A stretch of DNA of 64,000 bases from NCBI RefSeq assembly GCF_003020115.1, contig NZ_PYFX01000005.1, positions 388,839-452,838 of the forward strand, read 5' to 3'. The stretch's first letter is position 1. Every line of letters starts with the position of its first letter. Below the pieces are notes generated by a model. The model made no database searches and was not told the DNA's origin. It saw only the letters and a list, made by a program, of their open reading frames with translations. A program made the position numbers and the translations under genes. The stretch comes from Bradyrhizobium sp. MOS002 (GTDB lineage: Bacteria > Pseudomonadota > Alphaproteobacteria > Rhizobiales > Xanthobacteraceae). This document shows positions 1 to 7,285 of this stretch, one piece after another.

Positions 1-639
1 ACCCTGAAGATCGGGAAGAAGGTCCGCGAGCGAGGCAAAGGGTTCACGGACGATGAGGCCAGGGCAATCCTGAAGGCCGCTCTAGGCTACAGCGGGGCCG
101 CACAAGAGCACGCAAAGACGGTCTCGGCGAAGCGATGGCTCCCTTGGCTGTGCGCTTACAGTGGGGCCCGGATCGGCGAGATGGCGCAGCTCCGGCGCGA
201 CGACATTCGCCGCGAGGGCGAACACTACGTGGCAATGATCACGCCTGAGGCTGGCCCGGTGAAGAACAAGGAAACGCGCGAGGTGCCGCTGCATCCCCAT
301 CTCATCGAGCTGGGCTTCATCGAGTTCGTCACGTCCTCTGCCAAGGGCTATCTGTTCCTGACTGTAACCAAGGAGACGGAAGTACGGGGCAAGCTGCGGG
401 CATTGAAGAACCGGCTTGCGGAGTTCGCGCGGGCCATTGTCCCTGACGAGCGCGTCGCGCCAAACCATGGCTGGCGGCACCGTTTCATTACGCAGTGTCG
501 GAGCTATCGACTGGACCCCGAGAAGCGGCGGATGATCACGGGCCACGCTGGCGAGGGCGTTGACGAACGTGTGTATGGCGATCCGGCCGGCCTGTACGCC
601 GAGATCTGCAAGCTGCCGTGTTACGAACTGTCCGCTTGA
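1..639 (+). CDS. Tyrosine recombinase (integrase), C-terminal catalytic part, cut by the window start
   Basis: The frame is open from base 1, so the gene begins upstream of the window. The visible 212 residues hold the catalytic domain: box I arginine in SGARIGEM (R57 of the visible part), box II HGWRHRF, a late histidine in TGHAGEG, and the probable nucleophile tyrosine in DERVYGD near the end. The protein closely resembles the complete integrase at 7286-8944 (shared pieces such as TPEAGPVK and HGWRHRF), so the two belong to one subfamily. By analogy with that gene, it should sit just inside the left attachment site of island 1, which would lie roughly 1 kb left of the window. No damage is seen in the visible part. 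Confidence 0.9.
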   Translation, partial: TLKIGKKVRERGKGFTDDEARAILKAALGYSGAAQEHAKTVSAKRWLPWLCAYSGARIGEMAQLRRDDIRREGEHYVAMITPEAGPVKNKETREVPLHPHLIELGFIEFVTSSAKGYLFLTVTKETEVRGKLRALKNRLAEFARAIVPDERVAPNHGWRHRFITQCRSYRLDPEKRRMITGHAGEGVDERVYGDPAGLYAEICKLPCYELSA

Positions 640-710
640 CGACCGAAGGCGGCGTGAAATCGTTGCTGGGATGATGCGGTCAGTTGGCTCGCGCCAGAGC
701 GGCACTTGCG

Positions 711-1802
711 TCAATGGAGGCCGAGAAGGCGTTGCAGGTTGGGTAGCGTAGCGGTGTTGTACACCCAAGCAATGAGCCCAAGAATGGTTGCTGCAGAGAG
801 GGCGGAGGCCAGGGATGGCGCGACCTTCGACAGAAACCCCCGTGCCAGTTCCGTATCAAGGTAGATTTTAGTGGATGTAAGCCATCGGTGAAGATAGGCG
901 ATGCCGCTCACCAACAAGAAGGTGACGCCAAGGACAACAAAGCGCGAGATCAAGGGCAAGTCCGGAAGTAGTGCGATTGCGGCCAACAGAACGATGTTGT
1001 TGGCATTCAATCCATGGCGCTGCACTGCTACGAAGGCGGGATTGGTGTAACGGCGAAACAGGTCCTCCAGCTCCGAAAAGCTGCCACTCACCCAAATCGC
1101 GTTGTCCGACTGGACGAAAAAGGTGCTGTCGATCTTGTCTGTGAGGTTCACGATCATGACGCTCGTGATGGGCTGCCGACCGTCGTTGAGGCTCAGGTTG
1201 ATGTTCGTAATGAACTGGGGAAGGTCGCTTCTCGCGAAGAAGTCCTTCGAGAATTGACGTATCTGTCGACCATCCACCATCGCCGCCACCACCACGTCAT
1301 TAGGCCCTCCAACGAGTGCCTTCATCTTGGTGACAATGATCTCCAGCTCGGAACGGTAGATCGAAAGGTTAGGAAGGCGTCCCTCTCGCGCCACGATCTC
1401 GATCGGCTTGATTGCTTGCACCTCTGGCGGTGTTGCTGCCGGGGGTTCTGGTGACGCGGCGGACTGCCCTGCGTCCCAGCGTCCAAGCCTGATCGGTCCA
1501 GCATGGCCATTCGAGGTGGACCAACGGCCAGTCAACGAGTTCGAGCTAATGGTGTCGAAGATGATCTTGCCTGTCCCGAGTTCCTGGTCTTCATCTTGCC
1601 TTGTTGGCTGCTGCTTGAGTTCCGCTTGAACGATCCCGTTCTCGGTCTTGATGTGTCCCGTCAGTTTGGTGATCTGCCCAGCCACGTTGACCGTGGCGTC
1701 GATCTGTTTGCTTCCTGCGTCATCGAGCACGACTACGTAGACGTTGCCGATGTCCGTGCCTCGCAGGTCGCCAACCCACTGGCCAACCAATTCATCCGTC
1801 AT
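711..1802 (-). CDS. Unknown membrane protein with N-terminal beta-rich domain
   Basis: The 363-residue protein starts at MTDELVGQW; an in-frame start 27 codons upstream (1883) is possible and neither has a clear ribosome site. Residues about 1-115 form a glycine- and valine-rich, probably all-beta region with a GxWxGDLxGTDxGN pattern and a later TGRW pair. A proline/alanine linker follows near 120-135, then a mixed domain. The C-terminal 120 residues contain about three hydrophobic segments (NIVLLAAIALL..., FVVLGVTFLLVSG..., SALSAATILGLIAWV). A soluble sensor-like head joined to a membrane tail is a layout seen in some defence effectors, but no family is recognised here. It lies between the integrase and a serine recombinase on island 1. 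Confidence 0.75.
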   Translation of the reverse strand: MTDELVGQWVGDLRGTDIGNVYVVVLDDAGSKQIDATVNVAGQITKLTGHIKTENGIVQAELKQQPTRQDEDQELGTGKIIFDTISSNSLTGRWSTSNGHAGPIRLGRWDAGQSAASPEPPAATPPEVQAIKPIEIVAREGRLPNLSIYRSELEIIVTKMKALVGGPNDVVVAAMVDGRQIRQFSKDFFARSDLPQFITNINLSLNDGRQPITSVMIVNLTDKIDSTFFVQSDNAIWVSGSFSELEDLFRRYTNPAFVAVQRHGLNANNIVLLAAIALLPDLPLISRFVVLGVTFLLVSGIAYLHRWLTSTKIYLDTELARGFLSKVAPSLASALSAATILGLIAWVYNTATLPNLQRLLGLH

Positions 1803-1928
1803 TCGGTGCCCCCGATTGTGCAACCATACCTCTGCCTCCGGGTGGGGGCTATCCGAGGGAGTTCGGGATGCACCGAAAAACACTGATTGTGCCGGAAGAA
1901 CGCGATCATAGTGACCGTTACAGCCGGC

Positions 1929-2570
1929 TCAGGTCCGGGCCCAGCTTGCCAATGCCCCCTCGGCTCCGGCCGGGTCTTCCTTGATGCGGTAGATCGTCTG
2001 TCGGCTCAATCCTGTCGCTGCGGCGATCTGCCCGACGCCTGCCGACTGCTCCAACATGTTGCGGACCACTTCGAGCTGATCCTTGTCGAAGGTTGGCTTC
2101 CGCCCTCGATACTTCATCTCGCCCGCCGTTGCCTTGGCGAGTGCGATGCCCCCGCGCTGCGCTTCTTTGATGGCTTCGGCATTGGCCTGTGCGGTGGCAG
2201 CCATGAACGCAATGAGCGCGTCTCGGACGGCTTGCTGCATCGGGTCCTTGGTTGCGCCGTCGAAGGTGAGCCCGTTGATCACCGTGCGGATCACAACGCC
2301 GCGCCGCATGAACTCCCTGATGGCGTCGCAAACGTCACCGTAGTTGCGCCCGAGGCGGTCGATCCAGCGCACGACGAGAGTGTCTCCGCTGCGGAGAATG
2401 TCGAAAAGGCGCTTGCCCTCAGGACGTTCTGCGAGGCGAGTGCTGACCCCCGAGACGCCATGGTCCGCGACGACGCGGTCGATCTTGAAGCCCGCCGCCT
2501 CCGCTCCGATCCGCTGATGCTCGACGGTCTGGTCGGTGGTGGAAACTCGCGCGTAGAAGATCGTAGCCAT
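1929..2570 (-). CDS. Serine recombinase, Tn3 resolvase/invertase type
   Basis: The 213-residue protein starts at MATIFYARVSTTDQT, with the catalytic serine in ARVST at about residue 9. The resolvase core follows: the LVVRWIDRLGRNYGD segment (second arginine-rich motif) and the long helix E with repeated alanines (AFMAATAQANAEAIKEAQ). The C-terminal GRKPTF linker leads to a helix-turn-helix (VGQIAAATGLSRQTIYRI). The length fits a small resolvase or invertase. GAGG upstream supports the 2570 start over one 15 codons earlier. The divergent side (2584-2695) holds inverted repeats arranged like a res site, so the enzyme probably resolves or inverts DNA locally and may repress itself. Confidence 0.92.
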   Translation of the reverse strand: MATIFYARVSTTDQTVEHQRIGAEAAGFKIDRVVADHGVSGVSTRLAERPEGKRLFDILRSGDTLVVRWIDRLGRNYGDVCDAIREFMRRGVVIRTVINGLTFDGATKDPMQQAVRDALIAFMAATAQANAEAIKEAQRGGIALAKATAGEMKYRGRKPTFDKDQLEVVRNMLEQSAGVGQIAAATGLSRQTIYRIKEDPAGAEGALASWART

Positions 2571-2583
2571 GGATCGCCTCTGT

Positions 2584-2695
2584 TGTCCGCTAGGGTGTCG
2601 TCCGTTGCCTCTCATGTCCGTTGACCGAAGTCAACCCTAGCGGACACATTTTTAGGTGCTCTGGAATTGTCCGCACGGGCATACCCATGCGGACA
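2584..2695. other. res-like recombination site with three dyads next to the serine recombinase
   Basis: Repeated TGTCCG half-sites occur in both orientations. TGTCCGCTAGGGT at 2584-2596 is the exact inverse of 2634-2646. A 32-bp dyad TGTCCG...CGGACA spans 2615-2646 and contains an inner GTTGAC-CGAA-GTCAAC hairpin. A 28-bp dyad spans 2668-2695 with arms TGTCCGCACGGG / CCCATGCGGACA and a central AT. The order, going away from the recombinase start, is a shorter imperfect site, a ~32-bp site and a 28-bp site. This resembles sites III, II and I of Tn3/gamma-delta res, with site I (28 bp) as the crossover site. The match in layout is seen; the function is inferred. Confidence 0.6.
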
Positions 2696-3055
2696 CCAAC
2701 GTGCCCCTTCTATCTGCTGAAACGAGCGCGGGCGTCGCCCATTCGAGCGACCCGTCCAGTTCCTTCCAGCACGGGTGAGCGTCAAGTCGAGCCCGGCACG
2801 GGGGAACTGGGCCACAGAAAGCCGCTCGATGTGGCCTTCACAGTTTTCTGCTAAAAATCCGGGGCTTTCGAGCGTGCTGTTCTGAAGACCGCAACCGGAC
2901 GCCAGGGTCGGAACGCAGCCCGAACCACCTCCCAATCGACGGCTCCGGCTCCCCGAGACCAGGGGTCCGCACCCAAAAACGCTGCGCTGCAAAGGGGATG
3001 GCGTGTAGATTGTTCAATGGAGTGTTCAATCTGAACAGAACTCACGCTAACTCCT
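2696..3055. other. Region between res-like site and ParB-like gene; no gene supported
   Basis: Open frames here are short, overlap each other and have no recognisable domain or ribosome site. The segment probably holds the promoter side of the recombinase region and the 3' flank of the ParB-like gene. No tRNA, insertion sequence or clear terminator was seen. Confidence 0.4.
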
Positions 3056-3826
3056 TCAGAAGTCAGTGTTTTCTTGTTCTTGCTCAAGGGCGCTCCATGG
3101 GCCTGTCTGTTCCATCTTCGCCAGCACCGCTCGTGCATGGACGAGCAGTCGTGACCGGTCCTCTGGCCGCATTGATCGCGCTTCGTTGAGGGCCGTATCC
3201 AGGCTTTCCTTTGCGTGTTCCAGAGGCGTTTGACCGTATCCCCAATGAGGGCCGTTGTTGTTCTTGCAGTTAGCTGGGTCGGGGCCATCGCCCATAGCTC
3301 GGTAGATTGCGGGGTAGTGTACGCGCATCCAGTTTCTAATGGTCGTGTGTGCCACTGAGTTCTCAAGGTCCTCTGCAATCTCGCGATACGACTTGTAGCC
3401 TCGGCGTTTCCTGTGAAGGTTAGAGCTGATGTAGGCACGGAAGACGTTCAGTAACTCCGATTTTTTGAGGGGAAGCCCGTGCATTAGGTTCGCTCGCGCC
3501 GCCGCCCATTGCGCTTCGTCCTCGGTTGCCTCGAAGACTTCGGCTTCGACCGTCGCAGCGCCGATGCCCTTCAAGGCTTGCAGCCTGTGCCAGCCATCTA
3601 CAAGCAGAAGAGTGCCTCCGACGTTCGCGACCGTGATCGGGGGCATTTGGCCACCGGAGCGGAAGATGGTCACGTACCGGCTCACCGTCGCCTGATCTAA
3701 CTTGGTGCGCACCTGCCAGTGCTTACGCGCCAGGATGTCCCGGATCGCCAGGGTGCGAACTCGATTTGCCTGCGGAGACGCGACAGGCTCGCGAATGATG
3801 ATGTTCATGTCGTTCTGTTCTCGCAT
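3056..3826 (-). CDS. ParB/Srx-fold N-terminal domain protein
   Basis: The 256-residue protein (alternative start MNIIIREP at 3808) has an N-terminal ParB-like domain. The pattern RTKLDQATVSRYVTIFRSGG...PPITV...LLVDGWHRLQALKGIGAATVEAEVF matches the ParB/RepB/Spo0J fold, including the DG-x-HR motif near residues 76-80. A helical middle part (YKSYREIAEDLENSVAHTTIRNWMR) looks like the HTH that follows ParB domains. The last 80 residues are charged and unrecognised. No ParA partner is nearby, so chromosome-style partition is unlikely. Such stand-alone ParB-fold proteins on mobile DNA often act as nucleases, CTP-dependent DNA binders or regulators; which applies here cannot be told. Confidence 0.8.
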   Translation of the reverse strand: MREQNDMNIIIREPVASPQANRVRTLAIRDILARKHWQVRTKLDQATVSRYVTIFRSGGQMPPITVANVGGTLLLVDGWHRLQALKGIGAATVEAEVFEATEDEAQWAAARANLMHGLPLKKSELLNVFRAYISSNLHRKRRGYKSYREIAEDLENSVAHTTIRNWMRVHYPAIYRAMGDGPDPANCKNNNGPHWGYGQTPLEHAKESLDTALNEARSMRPEDRSRLLVHARAVLAKMEQTGPWSALEQEQENTDF

Positions 3827-4113
3827 GTTCGGGGATGCAGAGCCCCACCCAGAGACCCCGTCCCGAACGGCGGCCTGTGAGAGCAGCCAACGAAGACCTC
3901 TGAGGGGGGACCCACCAGCCCACCCGTGGCACTAATAGTGGTGCGACGAGGCGTTCTAGGGGGAGAAGTGCAACCTAATCGGAGACGTCAACATCTTGTG
4001 GGTCAGCATCCGGCGTGATGGCGATTGCGACTTGCTGCCGGGTACTCCAGGTTGCCCGGGGCGCGTCGTCATTCGGTAAATGTCAGAGCGCCAGTGACAG
4101 GGGGAATACCGCG

Positions 4114-4701
4114 ATGTCGATTTCGGGGGCGTACTACGTGTACATGTTGAAGGACCCGCGAACGTCACCGGCCAAGCCGTTCTACGTCGGCAAGGGCGTT
4201 GGCACCCGTGCCTGGGACCATCTGCTGTATCCAGATGACACGCTCAAAGGGAGGCGCGTCGCGGAGATCAAGGGGGCCGATCAAGATGTCTTGGTGACGT
4301 TGATCAGCGAGGATTTGTCAGAGACGCAGGCGCTTCGGATCGAAGCGGAGCTGATTGCGGCGCTCGGAACGGAAGCCTCTGGCGGGCTGCTAACCAATTC
4401 TGTTCTGCCTTCGGGGCGGAACGGAAAGAGCAGGCCAAACCTTACGGTGCCAATGGGAGCGCCTGAAAAGGCTCAGCTTGGACTGACGCTCCTCAAGGGT
4501 GCAGTTCTGGAACTTGCTCAAGCAAACTCCAAGGGGATCACCAATTCCGAAGCATGCCACGCGCTGGGTTTGCACAGTAACTACGGGGGAGGAAGCAAGG
4601 ACTATCTGAGCTGGAGCGTACTCGGCTTGCTGATGCAGGAGGGCCGACTGAAGCGAATGGACAAGCTCGGCAAGGGCCGCCACGTCGCTCAGGTCCGTTG
4701 A
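4114..4701 (+). CDS. GIY-YIG nuclease domain protein
   Basis: Start at ATG 4114 is favoured by AGGGGGAA upstream; the frame is open further but the extra N-terminus looks non-coding. The 195-residue protein opens with AYYVYMLKDP...PFYVGKGVGTRAWDH, the GIY-YIG signature (YVY and YVG with a following arginine). ETQALRIEAELI supplies the family glutamate region. The layout is closer to LEM3-like GIY-YIG nucleases than to the small YhbQ type. Residues 110-195 hold a winged-helix-like segment (GITNSEACHALGL...SWSVLGLLMQEGRL). It sits 80 bp upstream of vsr on the same strand, so it may belong to the restriction-modification cluster. Confidence 0.8.
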   Translation: MSISGAYYVYMLKDPRTSPAKPFYVGKGVGTRAWDHLLYPDDTLKGRRVAEIKGADQDVLVTLISEDLSETQALRIEAELIAALGTEASGGLLTNSVLPSGRNGKSRPNLTVPMGAPEKAQLGLTLLKGAVLELAQANSKGITNSEACHALGLHSNYGGGSKDYLSWSVLGLLMQEGRLKRMDKLGKGRHVAQVR

Positions 4702-4781
4702 GCTGGGTACAGCAGTCCACAAGGCTTTGCAGCCCGATGGTGCTCCTGTATCCTCGTAGGGTGATTTGCGGTTGGTGAGGC

Positions 4782-5186
4782 ATGGACACACTGACACCGG
4801 CAGGGCGCAGCGAGCGCATGTCGCGCGTCAAGAACAAGAATACCGCCGTGGAGTGGCGCGTCAGGCGGCTCATTCACGGGCTCGGGTATCGCTACCGGCT
4901 TCATCGGACGAACTTGCCAGGTAAGCCCGATTTGGTCTTCGCGTCGCGCCGGAAGGTGATCTTCGTGCATGGTTGTTTTTGGCACATGCATTCGGCCTGC
5001 AAGCTGGCCCGGATGCCGAAGTCTCGGCTGGAGTTCTGGCAACCCAAGCTGGAGAGGAACCGGGAGAGAGACCGGCAAGTGCAGTGTGATTTGAAGAAGT
5101 TGAATTGGGAGGCGATGGTGATCTGGGAGTGCGAACTTCGTGACGAAGAAAAGCTCGCCGGACGTATCCATGCCTTCCTTGCTTGA
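4782..5186 (+). CDS. vsr: Very short patch repair (Vsr) endonuclease
   Basis: Vsr nicks next to T:G mismatches created when 5-methylcytosine deaminates, starting repair at methylated sites. The 134-residue protein has the full family pattern: RSERMSRVKNKNTAVEWRVRRLIHGLGYRYRLH, the catalytic segment GKPDLVFASRRKVIFVHGCFWH with its aspartate and histidines, and WQPKLERNRERDRQVQCDLKKLNW. The next gene, a C5-cytosine methyltransferase, starts 15 bp downstream of its stop, the usual partner arrangement. The length is normal for the family. Confidence 0.95.
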   Translation: MDTLTPAGRSERMSRVKNKNTAVEWRVRRLIHGLGYRYRLHRTNLPGKPDLVFASRRKVIFVHGCFWHMHSACKLARMPKSRLEFWQPKLERNRERDRQVQCDLKKLNWEAMVIWECELRDEEKLAGRIHAFLA

Positions 5187-5201
5187 GGGGTGGGGGGAAG
5201 C

Positions 5202-6416
5202 ATGCTCAAGGCGGTTGAACTGTTCGCTGGCGCAGGCGGGCTCGGAATGGGCATCGCGTTGGCGGGGTTCGAGGCGCTGGCCGTGGTGGAATGGGACCGC
5301 TGGGCTTGCGACACGATTAGGGAGAACGGTCAACGCGGCTACCCCCTTGTGAAGGGTTGGCCGCTCTTCGCTGGCGATGTGCGGTCATTTGATCTCGGCA
5401 CTCTCCCGGTCGGCATTGATCTGGTTGCTGGCGGACCTCCCTGTCAGCCGTTCTCAATGGGCGGCAAGCATCGCGCACACGATGACGATCGGGACATGTT
5501 CCCCACGATGGTGGATGTTGTTCGGAGACTGCAGCCCCGAGCGTTCATAGTCGAGAATGTGAAGGGCCTGACCCGGCCCACATTCGCCAATTATTTTCAG
5601 TACATCCTTCTTCAGTTCGAGTTCCCCGAGGTCGCCCGGAAGCGCGACGAAGAGTGGGCCGATCACCTGAAGCGCCTGCAGCGACAGAAGACCTCGGGCC
5701 GGCGGACCGGACTGAGCTACAACGTCGTTGCGACGCTCGCGAACGCCGCGAACTTCGGAGTGCCCCAGCGACGAGAGCGCGTGTTCATCGTCGGATTTCG
5801 CGAGGACCAAGATGTCAAATGGTCCTTTCCCAAAGAAACGCACTCGGCTGATGCGCTGATGGTCGATCAATGGGTGACCCAGGACTACTGGGAGCGTCAT
5901 CGCATTGGCCGCAAAGCCCGGCCCCCCATGCCGCCGTCGCTTGCTGGACGGATCGAGGAGCAGCGACAGCTAAACCTACGCGCCAATGTGGTACGCGCTC
6001 CTTGGGTCACCGTGCGCGATGCCATTCAGGGCTTGCCCGACCCGGAGCGTCTTCGAGGAGAAGCGCGCTACCACAACCATCGCTACCAGTCGGGAGCACG
6101 CTCGTATCCCGGTCACACAGGCAGCCCTCTCGATTTGCCTGCGAAAACTCTGAAGTCCGGCGTTCACGGTGTGCCGGGCGGCGAGAACATGATGGTAAGG
6201 GACGACGGGACGGTGCGCTACTTCACCGCCCGAGAGGCCGCACGACTGCAAACGTTTCCCGATGGTTACGTGTTTCATGGTGCGTGGAGCGAGATCATGC
6301 GGCAACTGGGTAACGCGGTCCCAGTGGCTCTGGCTCGAATAGTGGCCGCTAGCGTCGCTGAAAAGCTGTTGCAGGCCGACATGCTCAGACAGGTCAGAGC
6401 GGCGGGCCGGGCGTGA
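5202..6416 (+). CDS. DNA (cytosine-5-)-methyltransferase of a type II R-M system
   Basis: The 404-residue enzyme shows the ordered C5-methyltransferase motifs: motif I (ELFAGAGGLGMG near residue 5), motif IV GGPPCQPFS with the catalytic cysteine near residue 83, motif VI ENVKGL, motif VIII QRRERVF, and the C-terminal motifs IX/X (LQTFPDGYVF and QLGNAVP). The region between VIII and IX is the target recognition domain. The start at MLKAVELF (5202) has GGGGGAAG just upstream. The stop overlaps the GTG start of the endonuclease gene. The partner's family (Eco29kI, CCGCGG) suggests, but does not prove, the same target. Confidence 0.95.
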   Translation: MLKAVELFAGAGGLGMGIALAGFEALAVVEWDRWACDTIRENGQRGYPLVKGWPLFAGDVRSFDLGTLPVGIDLVAGGPPCQPFSMGGKHRAHDDDRDMFPTMVDVVRRLQPRAFIVENVKGLTRPTFANYFQYILLQFEFPEVARKRDEEWADHLKRLQRQKTSGRRTGLSYNVVATLANAANFGVPQRRERVFIVGFREDQDVKWSFPKETHSADALMVDQWVTQDYWERHRIGRKARPPMPPSLAGRIEEQRQLNLRANVVRAPWVTVRDAIQGLPDPERLRGEARYHNHRYQSGARSYPGHTGSPLDLPAKTLKSGVHGVPGGENMMVRDDGTVRYFTAREAARLQTFPDGYVFHGAWSEIMRQLGNAVPVALARIVAASVAEKLLQADMLRQVRAAGRA

Positions 6417-7060
6417 GCGAGTTCACCCCTTACAATCCACTGGACAAGCGAAATCTCGCCGCAAGCGTCGCGGAGGCGCTTTTAGAGCGCAAGCCTCGTC
6501 CACTCGGCGATGTTCCGAGGTTCGATGGGGCTGGCATCTACGCGATCTACTATTTCGGCGATTTCCTAGCCTACGCAGCGATTGCCGCCGCCAATTCAAA
6601 GGGTGAGTTGACGGTGCCGATCTACATCGGGAAGGCCGATCCTGCTGGCGGCCGGAAGGGGGGTGGCGGGCTGGACAGCGAGCCTGGCGAAGCACTCTGC
6701 AAAAGGGTGCGCGAACATGCGAGGAGCGTCCGAGGCGTAGACAACTTGAACATCGAGCACTTCGCCTGTCGCTTGTTGGTAGTTGAAGAACAGTGGATCG
6801 GGCTCGCGGAGGCGCTGCTTATCGCCAAGTTCTCGCCTGTCTGGAACACGCTGGTTGACGGGTTTGGCAACCATCCGCCGGGCAAGGGGCGACATGCTGG
6901 CATGAAGCCGCGTTGGGACGTGCTGCACCCCGGGCGGCCGGGCTTCGACCAGTTACAGCCGAGGGCCGAAAACGCCCAGCAGATCGCAGACGAGGTGGAG
7001 GCGTACCTGCGTTCGGTCGTCCCTCCGACACCTCCAAAACTGCTCGCCGGAGACGATTGA
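6413..7060 (+). CDS. Eco29kI-family restriction endonuclease (GIY-YIG)
   Basis: The 215-residue protein starts with GTG at 6413, overlapping the methylase stop by 4 bp, which implies translational coupling. It has the GIY-YIG pair as GIYAIYY (about residue 41) and PIYIGKAD (about residue 70). The Eco29kI-type downstream parts follow: RVREHARSV...NLNIEHFACRLLVVEEQWIGLAEALLIAKFSPVWNTLVDGFGNH. Eco29kI cuts CCGCGG; conservation of specificity is an inference. It is the last gene of island 1 before the attachment repeat at 7179. Confidence 0.92.
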   Translation: MSEFTPYNPLDKRNLAASVAEALLERKPRPLGDVPRFDGAGIYAIYYFGDFLAYAAIAAANSKGELTVPIYIGKADPAGGRKGGGGLDSEPGEALCKRVREHARSVRGVDNLNIEHFACRLLVVEEQWIGLAEALLIAKFSPVWNTLVDGFGNHPPGKGRHAGMKPRWDVLHPGRPGFDQLQPRAENAQQIADEVEAYLRSVVPPTPPKLLAGDD

Positions 7061-7110
7061 ACTCCCCAGTCTTCGTACCACAACCGCCATTGCGGGTCGG
7101 ACACACGACT

Positions 7111-7119
7111 GGTACACAA
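7111..7119. repeat. Short motif GGTACACAA left of the first att repeat
   Basis: GGTACACAA lies about 60 bp left of the 19-bp att repeat and recurs in the same orientation at 18012-18020, about 53 bp right of the second att repeat. Nearby, AAGCGATTTCAA (7145-7156) is the inverse of bases 17975-17986. These may be recombinase arm or accessory-protein sites; the role is not established. Confidence 0.35.
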
Positions 7120-7178
7120 CCGCTCATTGACGGCGAGAAATCCCAAGCGATTTCAACGATCAACCTGTGTCCAGGTCC

Positions 7179-7197
7179 AATCCTTTCCTGGGCACCA
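7179..7197 (+). other. Attachment site repeat between islands 1 and 2 (tRNA 3'-end-like)
   Basis: The 19-bp sequence AATCCTTTCCTGGGCACCA is identical at 17940-17958. Read as the end of a tRNA it gives the last T-loop bases, T-stem 3' strand CCTTT, acceptor 3' strand CCTGGGC, discriminator A and CCA. No tRNA body precedes it, so the intact tRNA should lie at the far left of the array, outside the window. An integrase begins 89 bp to the right, as is usual for tRNA-targeting islands. Confidence 0.75.
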
Positions 7198-7262
7198 TAC
7201 TTTTCTGCATGCCAAACAAATCCAGATAGATAAGCCCGATCAGAGTGTTGCGTTGGCCCCGA

Positions 7263-7273
7263 CTGTGTAACAA
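7263..7273. repeat. Candidate integrase arm-type site
   Basis: CTGTGTAACAA lies between the att repeat and the integrase gene, followed by GGTGTAACA at 7277-7285. The same 11-mer recurs at 17871-17881 inside the other end of island 2, with GGTGTAA at 17921-17927. Paired copies just inside both island ends suggest recombinase arm binding sites. Confidence 0.45.
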
Positions 7274-7285
7274 TGGGGTGTAACA

